Positions 38,201 to 55,200 of a stretch of DNA of 64,000 bases are shown one piece after another. The notes under the pieces are model-generated. The model ran no database searches. It worked only from the letters and a program-made list of their open reading frames with translations, and was not told the DNA's origin. A program made the position numbers and the translations under genes. Within the stretch, counting starts at the first letter, position 1. Each line of letters begins with the position of its first letter. The stretch covers positions 9,505,365 to 9,569,364 of the forward strand of contig OY718806.1 in the NCBI GenBank assembly GCA_963070105.1, in the 5' to 3' direction. Source of the stretch: Litomosoides sigmodontis. Lineage: Eukaryota > Nematoda > Chromadorea > Rhabditida > Onchocercidae.

Positions 38201-41200
38201 ATGATGTTATTGTTGTTGATCTTGATATGAATCAATTGTTGATACCCGATGACATCAGTATTCCTGACATGCCGGAACCAGATTGCAGTGAATTGAAGGT
38301 TATTATTAACATCGAATTGAATTTCATTTCATATAATAAATTTTTTAAAATGAAAGTGTTCATCATCGTAACAATGGTTTTTTTTAATCGTTTTTCAGAA
38401 TAATTTACGGAAATCATTGGACAAACTGTTGCTAAACATACCAGAGATCGAATTGGATAATAACGAAACTGTTAAAATGGATTGCACGTTGGATAGTGAC
38501 ATTGCTGATATTGGTGTTCGTGTAGCCATGGTTTGTCATTATCTCTATCATTGCTTATTTTGAGAAATCATTTCATTAATGAAGATTTGTTTCATTTCTA
38601 GATTCGCTTTTTCAATAGTGCAAACGTGTTTGCAAATTTTTGTGAGCATACACGTACGCTACGCCTCTATCCACGACCAGTTGTTGCTCTTCAGACGGAA
38701 TCCTTCCTACGTAGCCGTCCACAATTGACACGATTCATCTCCGAACTTTGCAAGTTAGTGCGGCATCACGGCTCATTGCAATTCATAGCTTGTTGATCGT
38801 GGAAATCTAATTAATGAAATTCGCCAAGAAAAAGTGTTTCGGTACCTTCTCTGTCGTAAAATTCTGGAAGAATGAAAGAAAAATATATGTTATTTCATTA
38901 TCGTGTCTTTTCATAAAATGCAGAAAAGGATTTGCCTACTTGTTTTTTATTAAATATTCAGAACCCAGGCTGTAGAATATTTTGCTGAATCTTCTTTATG
39001 TCCTCATAACGAAACATACGTTCGAGTACAAGCCGGAACGGATGATCCAAAACAAATCGGCGATAAAGGAAAATGGTTCAATGAGTCACTGATGCCTGTT
39101 CATTTCACCGTTCGTTACTATCCGTATTCCTTTTCTCACTGTTAGAAAATCTTACAAACATTTCTCTTGTTCATTGTTTATGAAATCAAAAATTAGAGGA
39201 AACAAAAAGAAGTGTTGACAGAGAAGAAGATATAGTGCAAGGGATGAAAATTTTGAAGTTATTTTTTAGGTGTATTCGAATGGTTCAGCCCTTATTGACG
39301 CGTGGCGGAAAGTTGTAGGCGAACTGCAAAACAGTGTAACAGGTAATATTTTCATTAATGCTTATTTTAGGTATCTTAAAAGGTTATAGATTTCATAAAA
39401 ATACTCATTAAATATAGTATGAATGATTTTTGAATCATAATTATTACTAAATTAATCAGTGTGATTGATATTTTTCGTTAACAATGAAAAACTAGTACAA
39501 GTAATTTGCATGTGAACAGTGTGCTTTGTTATAGATTCAAACGGTGATGAAGTAAGTGATGCTGGAAATACTGATGGTGGAAGCTTTTCCAGTATTGATG
39601 ATCTTCTGTTCGATCTTCCCGATCAAGCAGATACATCTATCGGTGTGATTAGATTTCATCTATTATTGTTAGGGAAAATTTAACTGAAAGTTCAGTATAG
39701 TGGTGTGATATCATTAATGTCAAAATGTCAAATTGGCTTTCACCAGATAATTGATGCTATTTGTATATACTCCACGCGGATAGTTATGCCATTCGTGGAT
39801 AGTCCCAATATTCAATGTTAATGTGAATTACGTATATAGCTTATATAATAGTAAGCGTCTTTGTTTGAGCTATTAACTTTTACGCCGCTACAAATTCAAT
39901 TCCTTAATTAAATTCAGGTAATGGTTTCGATACCTTGCGATCTTCTGATTTTTTTAAAAATTCTCCAAGATAAATTAGTTTTGTTATCTGGAGTAGAAAC
40001 TCTTATTTCCAGAAGCAGCAAAACCACTTGGAGAGGTAAACGATGTTTATAAGGAGCCATTGACGCTAGCTATTCCGAGAAGCGAAAGTTTACACTCGGT
40101 TTGTAGTTCGACGAGCAGTGGCCAGTAAGTTAATTGCCCTGTATATTTTCCTATGTTAATTAAAATCGGATGTTATTGAAATATAGAAAATGTTTCATGA
40201 TGTCGTTATTGACTTCTAATTATTTGTTGCATTTCTTTAGATCTACTCCATCTTCATCAGTTTCGACATCAGCAATGGATAGTGAGGCTGATTTTGCAAG
40301 GCTGGCCGAAAATTTGGCATTAAAATCAGATAGAAGGGTAAATTTTTAAAGTGGATTGACACACATGCATTTAAATTTGTCACATGCAGATTTCGTGTTC
40401 AATTTAAATTTGGTTAATTCATTAAGGGTGACTTTTCCTTTCATCTTTCAAATGATTCTACTCCCGTAAACGATCGCCAATCCTCAACATCTCGTACACT
40501 ATCATCACAATCGGGGAGTTTATCAGCTAACAAGGCACCGCTATTAAAAGCAGCTGGTATTAAGGTTGGTAATTCATTCGTTTAAATATTGCTCACATTT
40601 CATGCTTCATATATTTTCATATGTTCACAGATTACTTGAATATATATATATATATTTAAGTCTACATATATAGACCAATATGTATACATATGCTTACAGG
40701 GTTTGGTTCATTTAGCAGATTCAGGTGAAAAAGTTCTTGGACCACAATTCATGAATGCACTTAATGGATATGCGGAGAGAAGCCATGACATGTTAAATCA
40801 GGTCCTTATTTCATTCGTTCGTTTTTGTAGAATGTTATAATGTGGTAATTGATCGTAAGAATAAACTAGAATATTACGATATTTTAATTTGTTCCACTTT
40901 GTACTTTATGCAGGTATCACCGTTAATAAAAGGAAGGGTATGATAATTCCCAATCATTGCATATTTTATTTGCAGGTTTTACATCGCACATCTCCCAAAG
41001 CTCAAGCTATACGAGATAAAGCTGTTCGTCCTATTGCTCTGGCTGCAGCAAACCGAGTAGAGCAAAGTCAGCATCTTGTAAGGACAAAAAGCAGCATAAT
41101 TGCTAACAAAAAAGCTAATGCTGCTGCACAGCAGAGGTTGACTTTTCTACTAAAAATATCACTTATCAATCTTCTTCATTTAATCCATCCATTAAAATAT

Positions 41201-44200
41201 TGAGAAAATGTAATCACTTGGTGAATATTTCCTATTTATTTGCACAACGCTTTTGTTATATTTAAGTAATAGTTATCTGTTACTTGATTTTGATATTCGT
41301 TTTCTTCTATTCTGCAAATATGATTTCATGAATGATTCAGTAAAAATCAACAAGTTGTTCGCGAAATATGTGATCAAATCCTAGCTGGTCAAGGAGTTGG
41401 CGTTTTCACATATCCAAAATTGAAACGATTAATGGAAGATGAAAGCTTGAGGCAACTTGTTTGTTCCAAATTAAACCGTGGCCTTGATGTGCAACATTTT
41501 GAAAACGACTACATGCAAGATATGGTAAAGCTTGCCAAAGCTTTTTTTCTTTTTAGCCTTTCTATCAAAATCAGAAGTTGTGTGCCACGTATTACACATC
41601 GAAGGATTGTAAATTGTAATAGATCTATATTTTTTGCAAAAATTTTTAGCAACTAACGCGAAATCAGTATAAGGGATATTTAAAAGCTTTACAAACATGT
41701 ATCGCTGGTTTGGAATATTCATATAATTCATCTGGTTCCAACGGCCTTGCCTCATTATTTCATGTGCTTGAAATAGCCCATTCTCATTATTGGACAAAAG
41801 AGACCGAAGTAACGTCACCACATAGCACATCTGGAAGCTCGGTTAGTTGTCTTCCCTCCATCGAATTCAAAAATGACATCAAATTTACTTTGAAGCATTA
41901 TTATAAGGTCTTTTTTGTTCTTATTCTCTAGCAGGAGACAGGCTTTTAAAAAGTTAATGACTGTTACTCATAAGATGATTCACAAGGTGGTTTTTTTATC
42001 TTTAGCTTAATACTCCCTCCTCATCGTTATATGATGTACAGCGACAACAGCAAGACGTTTTGCCACAGACACGTCCATTACCAATTCCAGTCGTGCCACC
42101 GCCTTCGTTACCGCTGCCTGTGAGCCAAGCTTCTAAACCTCCTATTCCACCACGCATTTCTCATGAAGCACATGAAATTACATTGCGTAAGTTATTGCAC
42201 AAAAGCTGACATTACAAGTGCCTTGCGCAATATAACATTAGAAGATTTTGGATTACTGGATAAAGAGTTCTCATCCATCAATTTTTGTAAGAGGTATTTA
42301 TCAAGACTACCCCAATTCACCCCAATCCTAACTGGGATATTGTGCATTATTGTATACTCTATAACCCTTTCAAACTTTTTATCACGTTTATCGCCAAAGC
42401 CTATATTGCCTGGATTGATTCTAATCTTACCTAATATTTTGATGTTGTCTGGATAATCTCGAACTAACTTATCTAGCTCATACTGTCCACAGCCCACTAA
42501 CATCTTGCCATCAAAGCCTTCTTTATTTATCTCTTCTACTATATAAGGTACTGCTTTTGCTACTTCTTCTGAATTTAAAGCAATCCTCACCAGCTCTATT
42601 TCTAAATCTAGGATTTCTTAGTTATTGATAATTCGATTTTCGTACAATCTAGGATTTCAAAAATTTGAAAAACCGACGATATCGCTGTTGTACATGTGGA
42701 ATATGCCATGTTTTTACTGCTTGAAAAAAATTACTAAGGCACCGAAACATTCAGTAAAGCATGCTCCGACGATGTTTCTATACAATCTTCTTACAAAATG
42801 GATTAGTTACTGTTACGTTAGATGTTAGATGTTGTTATCATTTTTAAGCTACTGGTCCACCACCACCACTTCCACCACGACCGGTAGTTCGTCAAAGTGT
42901 ATCTGATGGTACGCAGTCACCGTCAAAATCCAATGTTCAACCAAAAAATTTGGAAGAAGTACTGAAGACAAACATTACTTTGTCTGATATCAAAAATTCC
43001 GAATTAAAATTGAATCAGCAAGACAGTAAAGCGGAAACGACTACAACTACATCTCAACCTTCATCATTTAGTTCAACCATTGTATGTTTATTTGTTGACA
43101 TGGGTGATCTTGTCAGTGCGAAATATGTGTACCTTTTGAAAATGTTAAACTTTCAAAGTTCACTTTTTCGATTATTGGATTAATTTTTCGATCAAAATGA
43201 AGTAGTATTTCCTTCTTTATAATTAAATTCAAATTTTGGCTTTCATTCGAAGTCACTGATGCATTTATTTCATGCCTAACACCGTAGTTAAAATCTTCGT
43301 TGAAAATGAAACATATTTGTTTTTTTCAGAAATCGCGTCTTCACCTACATCCACGGGATAGTTTGTCATTCGATTCAACAGCTTCGTGTGTTTCATCTGA
43401 CACAAAACCAGTTCGGCACTTTATTTATCAGGATTTGATATGTGATTTTTTAATTTAATTTAAATCACTTCATTTCATTAGATTCAATTTTAATTTCTGT
43501 TTTATATGGCCACACTTCTAAATCTATCAGATTCTATCTGTTACATTCGAGACGAGTTTAAAGCTAAAACAGTTTACAAAAATACGGAAACATATTTCGG
43601 GGAATTTTAAGTTAATTGGTGAAATGATTTAGTTGAAATCATATCATAATCATTGTGATCGTCTGTCGGTAAGATTTAATGGTGGGAGACAAAACTGTGT
43701 GATTCCAACATAAATTCATTATTTCGAGAAATATAATGAATTACAATAGTGTTTATTCAGTATCTTCGCCGAATCCACTGTGGCAGAAGATGGATTTTTG
43801 GGAAAATGCGTTCTTCGATGTGGTTGCACAGGAACGCGATATTATAGGAATGGATCAAGAACCAAGCGAAATGATTGACCGATACTGTAGTTTGTCAGAA
43901 TCTGAAAAACGACGTCTAGAATTAGACGAAGATCATCTCTTGTCTACATTACTTCATAATTTAACGTCCTACATGATTATGTGCGGTGCAGGTCAACGAA
44001 TTGTTCAGCAGGTCATAATTTGCTTGATATGTTTCTACATATTTTAAAATTGAGCAAAAACTGTCTTTAATGGAGGAAATTTCTTTACTATTTACAATTA
44101 ACCGACAAATAAATCGCGAACAATCAATTAATAATTTTGGAACGGAGGCTTTTCCTTTTTCCTTGTTATTTATATCTTCAATCAAAAAAACTACTTGTGC

Positions 44201-47200
44201 ATTAAATTTCTTTCAAAACAGATGTTCTTCGTACAATTTAATTATCAAATTAAAGCCGGAGTACTCTCACAGGATCTGATAATTGGATTAAATTTCAGAA
44301 AATACGACGGTTGTTAGGTAAAGCTCATATTGGTTTGATTTATTCAAAAACGATCAATCAACTCTTGGATGATCTTCCAAAAACTGTTAGCATTTGAGAT
44401 TACCCGTCATGATTTTTCCCACTGCTGTTTCGTAATCGGTTTAATCAGTGACAATTTAATGAATAAACCAGAGCGGGTTGAAATCTTCAATCGCTTTAGG
44501 AAGTGTTTTGTGTGACCATTCGAATGAGTGGTGATCCTAAAAGTGTGCATGTTTGTTAAGTCACCAGGCTGTTCTCGTGAAATTCTTTCGACTAGTATAT
44601 TTTCAATTTCTTACCAGTTTATCTTACCAAAGCTTTGTCTTATGAAAATTATGACTGCCGTGGAAGCGTCTAGTTTTAGCAAAGTAATGGAATACCGTTG
44701 AAACCGCTTGGAAGTCGTCTTATTCAAAAGCAATCATTTACCGTTCATGAAGGAGCTACAGCGCAAGATCCATTGATGTTTCTAGAGGTAAATACGAGTT
44801 AACTTCACTCTTTTCCAGTTTATTCCAAGGTTTTAGAATTCTCTCTGCATACTAATAGTTAATTTTTTTCGCCTTTCCAAGAATATTTAATTTGGTTTTA
44901 ATTTTGGCGCTGCTTTTTCTTGAAATTTATGTTTAGAAATAGCGGTTGGTATTCATAGTTTTTGAAATTTTGTGGTGTTTGGTGTTTTGAGGTATGTGAT
45001 GATGCAGTGGTGCTTCGAGCTGTCACGGGCGCTATCACAGAACGATGGTGGTATGAACGTGTAGTAAATATGACTTATTCTCCCAAAACACGTGTTTTAT
45101 GCTTGTGGCGACGACATGAAGGAAAAGTGCATATGCACAAGTTTTACACAAGAAAGGTTATTCTTACGTGTTTCACTTTTACTTACGGTTATGTTTTCCC
45201 TAAGATTAGCGGACCAAGGAAATTTATCGTATATGTTTATATTATTATTTTTAAATATAGTGTCGCGAGTTATATACTGCAATGAAGGAAGCGATGGAAC
45301 GAGCTGCAATACTAGGAAAAGTTACATTATCTGGACGAGATCTAGGTGGCGAGTTTCCTGTTCAGGATATGGAGTCAAATCAGGGTGGATTACTGCAAGT
45401 ACGGATAGATGGTATAACGTTGCTTTTCGAAGACAGACAGGTAAAAATACCGTTAACATTGCCTTCTGTTTCGAAGTTTCAAAACTTACCTACTGTACTG
45501 GAAAATTTTATTCCAATTTTTGGATTGCTTTCAGCATTTCGTTGAATTAAGCAATATTAAAAAATGCAATACTTTTGGTGGAAATATATTTGTTCTTGAA
45601 GAGTATGGTAAGTCATTTTAAAAAATGTCCTAATTTTTACTTTCTTTTTGTACTTATTTGCTTTGCACAGTTTCCAACATTTATTTTTCAAAATTTCTTC
45701 GCTAAATGATTCACTGTTATTTTGCCAAGGTTTTGGATTTAAAAACAGTAGTCCAGGAACTTAGGTTATATGTGTTAGACCACTGGAGAACTTTAAGCAC
45801 TATCACCTTGCTACACCAATTTCTTTCATTTCATTCCTTCCTAGGAATGCAGAAACAGAATTCGAATTATGCACTTTGCTTAATTTAGTATATTTTGAGA
45901 GGATCAATACACATTGAGGTTTTCAGTTTCTCGGATTTCGTCCCACTGAGTCTTATGAACATTTAAAAAAGTTTCTTTTAAAAAATTTTTTATGCATTTT
46001 TTATGCATTAATGTCCAGTATGCGTTACAGATCGTAAAAAGAATGAGCTGATACAAAGGCGTTATTTATCACAAATGGTAAGATTTGAATATGAAATGTC
46101 CATTTATAGAATTTCTTTTACGTAGCAGTTTGTGATGTAATGTTTCTTATTTTTTGCCATATAAAAATACTTTTAACTAGTATCTGCATTAAACTGCTAA
46201 TATGCTGTTTACGATGCTTTTAGGAGTTTGTTTTGCTGCATGTTTAAGTTGTTTAAACGTTTTGCTGTAACGGATAGATTAAGGGAGTGCATGGCAGTGA
46301 TTAGTTTTAAAAGACTAGTCGACATATGTTTTGGAATATTTATTCGGTTGTTTGGTTATTTATCTTAAAATCTAGTGTGGTGGAAAAAGTGAAAAAAGTC
46401 GAGAAAATATGAAAAGAGGTTTTGAAGTTGTTGTTGTTAATGATTACTGTTGTTGTTTGCGTGGTGCCATAGTTTGTAATTGTCGATTTAGGCATTCGAT
46501 ATTGCGTGGTCATTACATCGTGTGTTTTCTGTACGCTACGTGGAACAGCGATTAAATAAGCAAGAAATTAACGTAAATGATGCAAATCCTGCATCACAAT
46601 TAACTTCCCTATCGTAATGGCGAGCAATTTTCTTAACTGAATTCGTTAACATACAAAAATATATGTATAGAAGGAAGTCGTCGTTGTTACGTGTGCAGTA
46701 GCTTCTCCATTTATCGATATTATTTGAATTTGATTTCGTGCATGTTAAACTTGGTAAATTGCATGTCGCATTTACATATTATCCAATTATAATGTTTTGC
46801 TTCATGTGAAAAATAGATTTGAATCTATTTTAGGCTGATCAAATCTGTTATGCCGTTCTGTGTGTTTTCTCGATTGTTGCTGCAGGACGTCGAACAAATG
46901 ATATGAGTAAAAAGGACATGAAATTTTCAGAAAACCAATCATCAACATCTTTTTCACTAAAACTGAAACCGTAAATACTACTGGTTACATGCACTTATGC
47001 CATTTATATTTTCTTGAGAATAAATTATATTTACCGCATAGTGTTATATTTACCTGTTTTTTTCCAATTTAATTGATTAGTATAAAATTTAAATGTCACA
47101 GTTGTTTTTTTTGTAGTGTCTTCAACCGTACTTTGTGAATGATTTCTGTCGGCTTGAACTGAAAAAGTATTGAAACTCAAAAATGAGTTGAAAAATAACA

Positions 47201-47779
47201 TTGGACCAATTTTATTGAAGTTGATGAATTAATTTCGATCCATGTGAAACGCTGATTAACACGGCAGTATGGATATGGTTAATTCTGTTTATCCGATAAA
47301 TGAATTAATGAAAAAAAAAGACTAAATAATCTGTACGTCAATCTAGATCTCAAAATTATCTCGGATATAATTTTTTTCGAGTTGAAGGGACCAACGCCTT
47401 TTTTAACTTATTTTTTCCCCACTCGGGTTTGTACATTTTTATACAGCTTATGCGTCCTCTTGATGACTGTATCCGAGTAAAGTAAGAGAGAACACACGTG
47501 ACGATGATTTACAGTTGATGTCGAAAAACACACTAAATCGTAAGTTACGAAAAATATCATCCAAATTTCAGCTCTTCTGGTACATCGATAACAGCGATTG
47601 ATTTTCCGGCGGTCGCATATTCATTGTTTAAAAAGTCCGATGCGATCCTGGAAACTCCGAGATTCGTAACTAACTCTGCGGAACTTTCTGACAAAATTTT
47701 TGTGTTGATTGTTGAATGGATATGTGTACGGAATTTTCATTCACTGATCCAGAAAACTGTATTTAGATTTCTGGACTGA
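35294..47779 (+). CDS. aex-3: AEX-3/MADD, DENN-domain Rab3/Rab27 exchange factor
   Basis: Guanine-nucleotide exchange factor for Rab3/Rab27, needed for synaptic vesicle transport and secretion; cytosolic, neuronal in relatives. Coding exons with closing phases: 35294-35341 ([16 protein letters not shown]), 35674-35863, 36028-36208, 36458-36601, 36701-36848, 36998-37150, 37389-37520, 38125-38298, 38399-38530, 38602-38753, 38962-39109, 39270-39342, 39535-39642, 40013-40124, 40241-40337, 40427-40564, 40700-40801, 40976-41136, 41341-41524, 41650-41841, 42006-42186, 42849-43081, 43330-43410, 43531-43618, 43761-44011, 44299-44385, 44680-44787, 44992-45156, 45261-45440, 45535-45607, 46031-46077, then alternative ends. 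The N-terminal DENN module is clear: [63 protein letters not shown] and [14 protein letters not shown]. The C-terminal MADD block is also clear: [60 protein letters not shown] and LGGEFPVQD. Between them lie low-complexity and proline-rich linkers. The intron 42187-42848 carries a bacterial gene fragment. Confidence 0.97.
42192..42612 (-). pseudogene. ispG: Wolbachia-like ispG fragment inside an aex-3 intron
   Basis: Antisense to aex-3, an open stretch of about 130 codons matches the middle of IspG (GcpE), the iron-sulphur enzyme making hydroxymethylbutenyl diphosphate in the bacterial non-mevalonate isoprenoid pathway. Animals lack this pathway. Recognisable segments are [40 protein letters not shown] and [17 protein letters not shown], then LRKALVMSA, all in family order with no internal stop. 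The N-terminal barrel start and the C-terminal domain with the Fe-S cysteines are absent, so it cannot be a working enzyme. The left end of the match (about 42205) is within about 20 bases of the intron donor at 42187. The filarial setting points to the Wolbachia endosymbiont as donor. Retention of an open frame suggests a recent transfer or little decay, not necessarily function. Confidence 0.92.
46492..46617 (+). other. Alternative last exon of aex-3
   Basis: After the exon ending at 46077 in phase 0, an AG-preceded open block of 41 codons ([20 protein letters not shown]...) ends in TAA. The competing exon 46834-46970 ([20 protein letters not shown]...) also joins in phase 0 and matches the MADD C-terminus (HEICYSVLCLFS class). 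Use of this exon would replace the conserved C-terminal helix. Confidence 0.5.
46834..46974 (+). other. Conserved C-terminal exon of aex-3, with optional splice to 47572
   Basis: Carries the conserved [12 protein letters not shown] segment. It can stop at TAA 46972-46974, or be spliced at CC|GTAAAT (exon end 46970) to a TTTCAG acceptor at 47571. The second option adds about 69 residues ([20 protein letters not shown]...) and ends at 47779; the phase closes. Vertebrate MADD ends soon after the conserved helix, so the long tail would be lineage-specific. Confidence 0.6.
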
Positions 47780-47910
47780 AGTTTATGCGAAAATTGTAGC
47801 GAATATATCGTACTGGTACCTTTCTCGATGATATTTCGCATGATACCGACAACTGCATCTTTTTAGGAACTCCATCTCATTCATTTTATCTCTCAACGAT
47901 CTAAAATTTG

Positions 47911-52257
<4,347 letters not shown>

Positions 52258-55200
52258 CTTTAAATCATCTATTATTCATAATTTAAAAATTGATGAAATA
52301 ACCTGTAATAGGTATTTTTAATTATTTTTTTCCCACTTTTTTACATTTATAATTTAATTAGAGAAAAAACACACGCACACACACACACAGAAAACAAGTA
52401 CGAAAGACCTCAAGAATACATCCATTCGTTCAAACATATTTTTATTTGTACATAAATATTTAAATGAAAAATAAGAAATTATTTGCAAGAATTAATTGAA
52501 AATTTGTTTAATTATCAATTGCTAATAATTGCTTACTTATAATGCAAAAGATGCAGGTAATAATAGAACTGCAGCAGGCAATTTTGATTAAAAGTCGCTG
52601 ATTCACGTGGGAAATTTTAATAAATTGATTACGCCATACTGGTGCAATCATTTTTCCTCACCTTTTCTTTCACACTGTCCTCTTATGCTTTGAAATAAGG
52701 TGTTGAAAGCCAAGTAATTTTCCAATTTCTTCTACAATTACAAAGTTATGCTAAAAATTTGTCGCAAATTTGATATATATATATATTTTTTATTTAATAT
52801 TTTGCCACATATATATGCAGCAAGATATTAAATAAAACAATTTATAACAAGAAAAAATATTTCAGACAATTAATTAATTAGCATCTTCATCAGATAGCAC
52901 ATATAGCAAGAAGTTGTACTGAACTTCTGCAGTAGTAATTGAAGGAAAATGGAAAAAGAAAATTCGAATGATTTGAGTAATACGGAAAAATGATGTATGA
53001 TTTTTTTAAGCATAGCGTTATCGTTGTTGTTAAGCCAAAAAATAGCCATAAAAAGTTTTTCACTGAAAATGTTAATTCAATAATAAAACCACAGCAATTG
53101 CAAGACGACAATTTGTAGATCTCTTATTAGTGGTTTGCTTTTTTTTCGTCTTCCTCTTTTGCTTCCTCCCATCCTTGGAAATGCTCATAATCAATTTGTC
53201 AAATTGAGTCCAAAATTTTGCTTCTTCGATTTGAATGAAATTGCAAAACAGGACAGAAGAAGTTATCGGTCGATTAATACAGCTATGGTTGACAAACATT
53301 GATAATGTGTAAGGGAAGCATGAAAATTAATACATTATTTCAAATAACATTTGAAATATTCGTCGAATTTTAAAGTTGATTACCGCAACTCAAAGTAATT
53401 TCAAACTGTGACAGTTTAACTTTGATAAAAACGCCAATTAGCAGTGCATGAATTGAAATTAACGTTTTTTTTTATAACATTGATAAATTTTTCCCACTCT
53501 ACCAGCTGCTTTTTATATGCAAATCATTTCGATATTAATTATCTCGTTTAATTTGCAACAAATAATTTTTGCCTTGCTGCAAACGGTTGATGTTGTCTGG
53601 GCAAAATAGAAAGTAAAAAAATGCAGTTCAACTACTGTAAAATAAGCATGAAGAAATTTTGTGAAAATTTCGTAAAAAAAATGTCATTTGATTGAGCAAT
53701 TAACGGCGCCTGTAACAAATAAATGCTACTGTAAAAGAACAGTAGTAGCATTTATTTGTACAGAAAAGCAAAAAGCGAAACATCGGTAGTTTTCGAATGT
53801 AACAAAAAATTGAGCAACGATTAATATAAATTGAAATTCAAAATTTTATCATAATTTGTCTTCTAACATCCTTTTTTTCTATCACATATCAATGAGAGAA
53901 AGAAAAAATTTCTGTTTTTACTGCACAGCACAAATCACCGATAACATTCATGTGTCAAATTCAAATTTATCATGTTACTTTTGCATTAATTGCATTTATA
54001 AATGTAATGAGCGAAGTTTAGCAATTTAAATAAATAATCGGAAATTTCCATTTCTCAGCATTTTTATTACGTTTGTTCACGCATTGGGCTATTGCTACAA
54101 AGTTTAAAGTTGCAATTATTACTAATATCATTATCACTCTATTAATTTTGTTGCGGTACATATATTTTACACTCATAGCTTATATTAAATTAATTTATTT
54201 TGCCTGGTAAAATTTTCAACAGAAATGCATTCGTATATGCTCAGCTAACGCCATTTCAATTTCAATTTCATTTCTTTCATTCCCTCTTTACCTACCTTCT
54301 TACCTAACCTCTCTCCCACCAACACTGCCTCCCACTTTCCCTTCGCCTGATTAAGCAAATGTGCCCTTCTCCCTCCCCCTCCCCCTCCCCCTCCACCTTC
54401 TGCTCTTCTTTTCCCTCTTTTCTCTCTCTCTCTCTCTCTGTCTCTCCTCCTTTGGCAAAAAATTATTTGCATGGCAAAGTATCCTTGTGAGTGCATTTAC
54501 GAAACTCATTAATTTCTTTTTCGTTTTCCATAATTTATTCGCCGCTTCTCCTCGATTCGACCAGTCCTCGATGCATTCTCGGACATCTCGGATGCTGTCC
54601 ACCAACCATATCTAATTTGCCAAGTAACGTCCATTTCCTTTTCTCTCATCAAAACCGACAATAGCAAAAATTACCTGATATTTGTGATTGGTATTTATTT
54701 CTATTTCACTTACTTTTCTCTTTCATTTAAATGCGATTGTTTTGTTGTTGTTGTTTCCTTCCGCTCTTCTTCCGATTATCATTTCATCCTTCGCCACTTA
54801 AATTTTCTACTATTGAAAGATAGAATTTGATAATATTTTATTTTATAGCACAAAATAAATGACTTATGGTAATAGAAATTTTGAAATAGCACTAAATTGC
54901 AAATCTTTTTAAGTTGTAATTATAATTAATGAAGTTCTTCTATGAATGTAGCAGCATGTCATTCACACGTCATACGCAAATTCATTTTCCTCATAACATT
55001 ATTAATAAGCACTTCCTAACGTTTGGTTAAATGATTGCTAACTTTCTAATGGATGATCTAACTTTTAATTTTAAAGTTAAATTTGAAAACAATGTTTTAG
55101 AGTGAAACAAAAGGAAGAAAAAATGGTGAAGTATGACGAATATTTCAAAATTTTAAATTCGGTACTTTAAACGTTGTATTAATTTTATGTTTAGCCTAAA

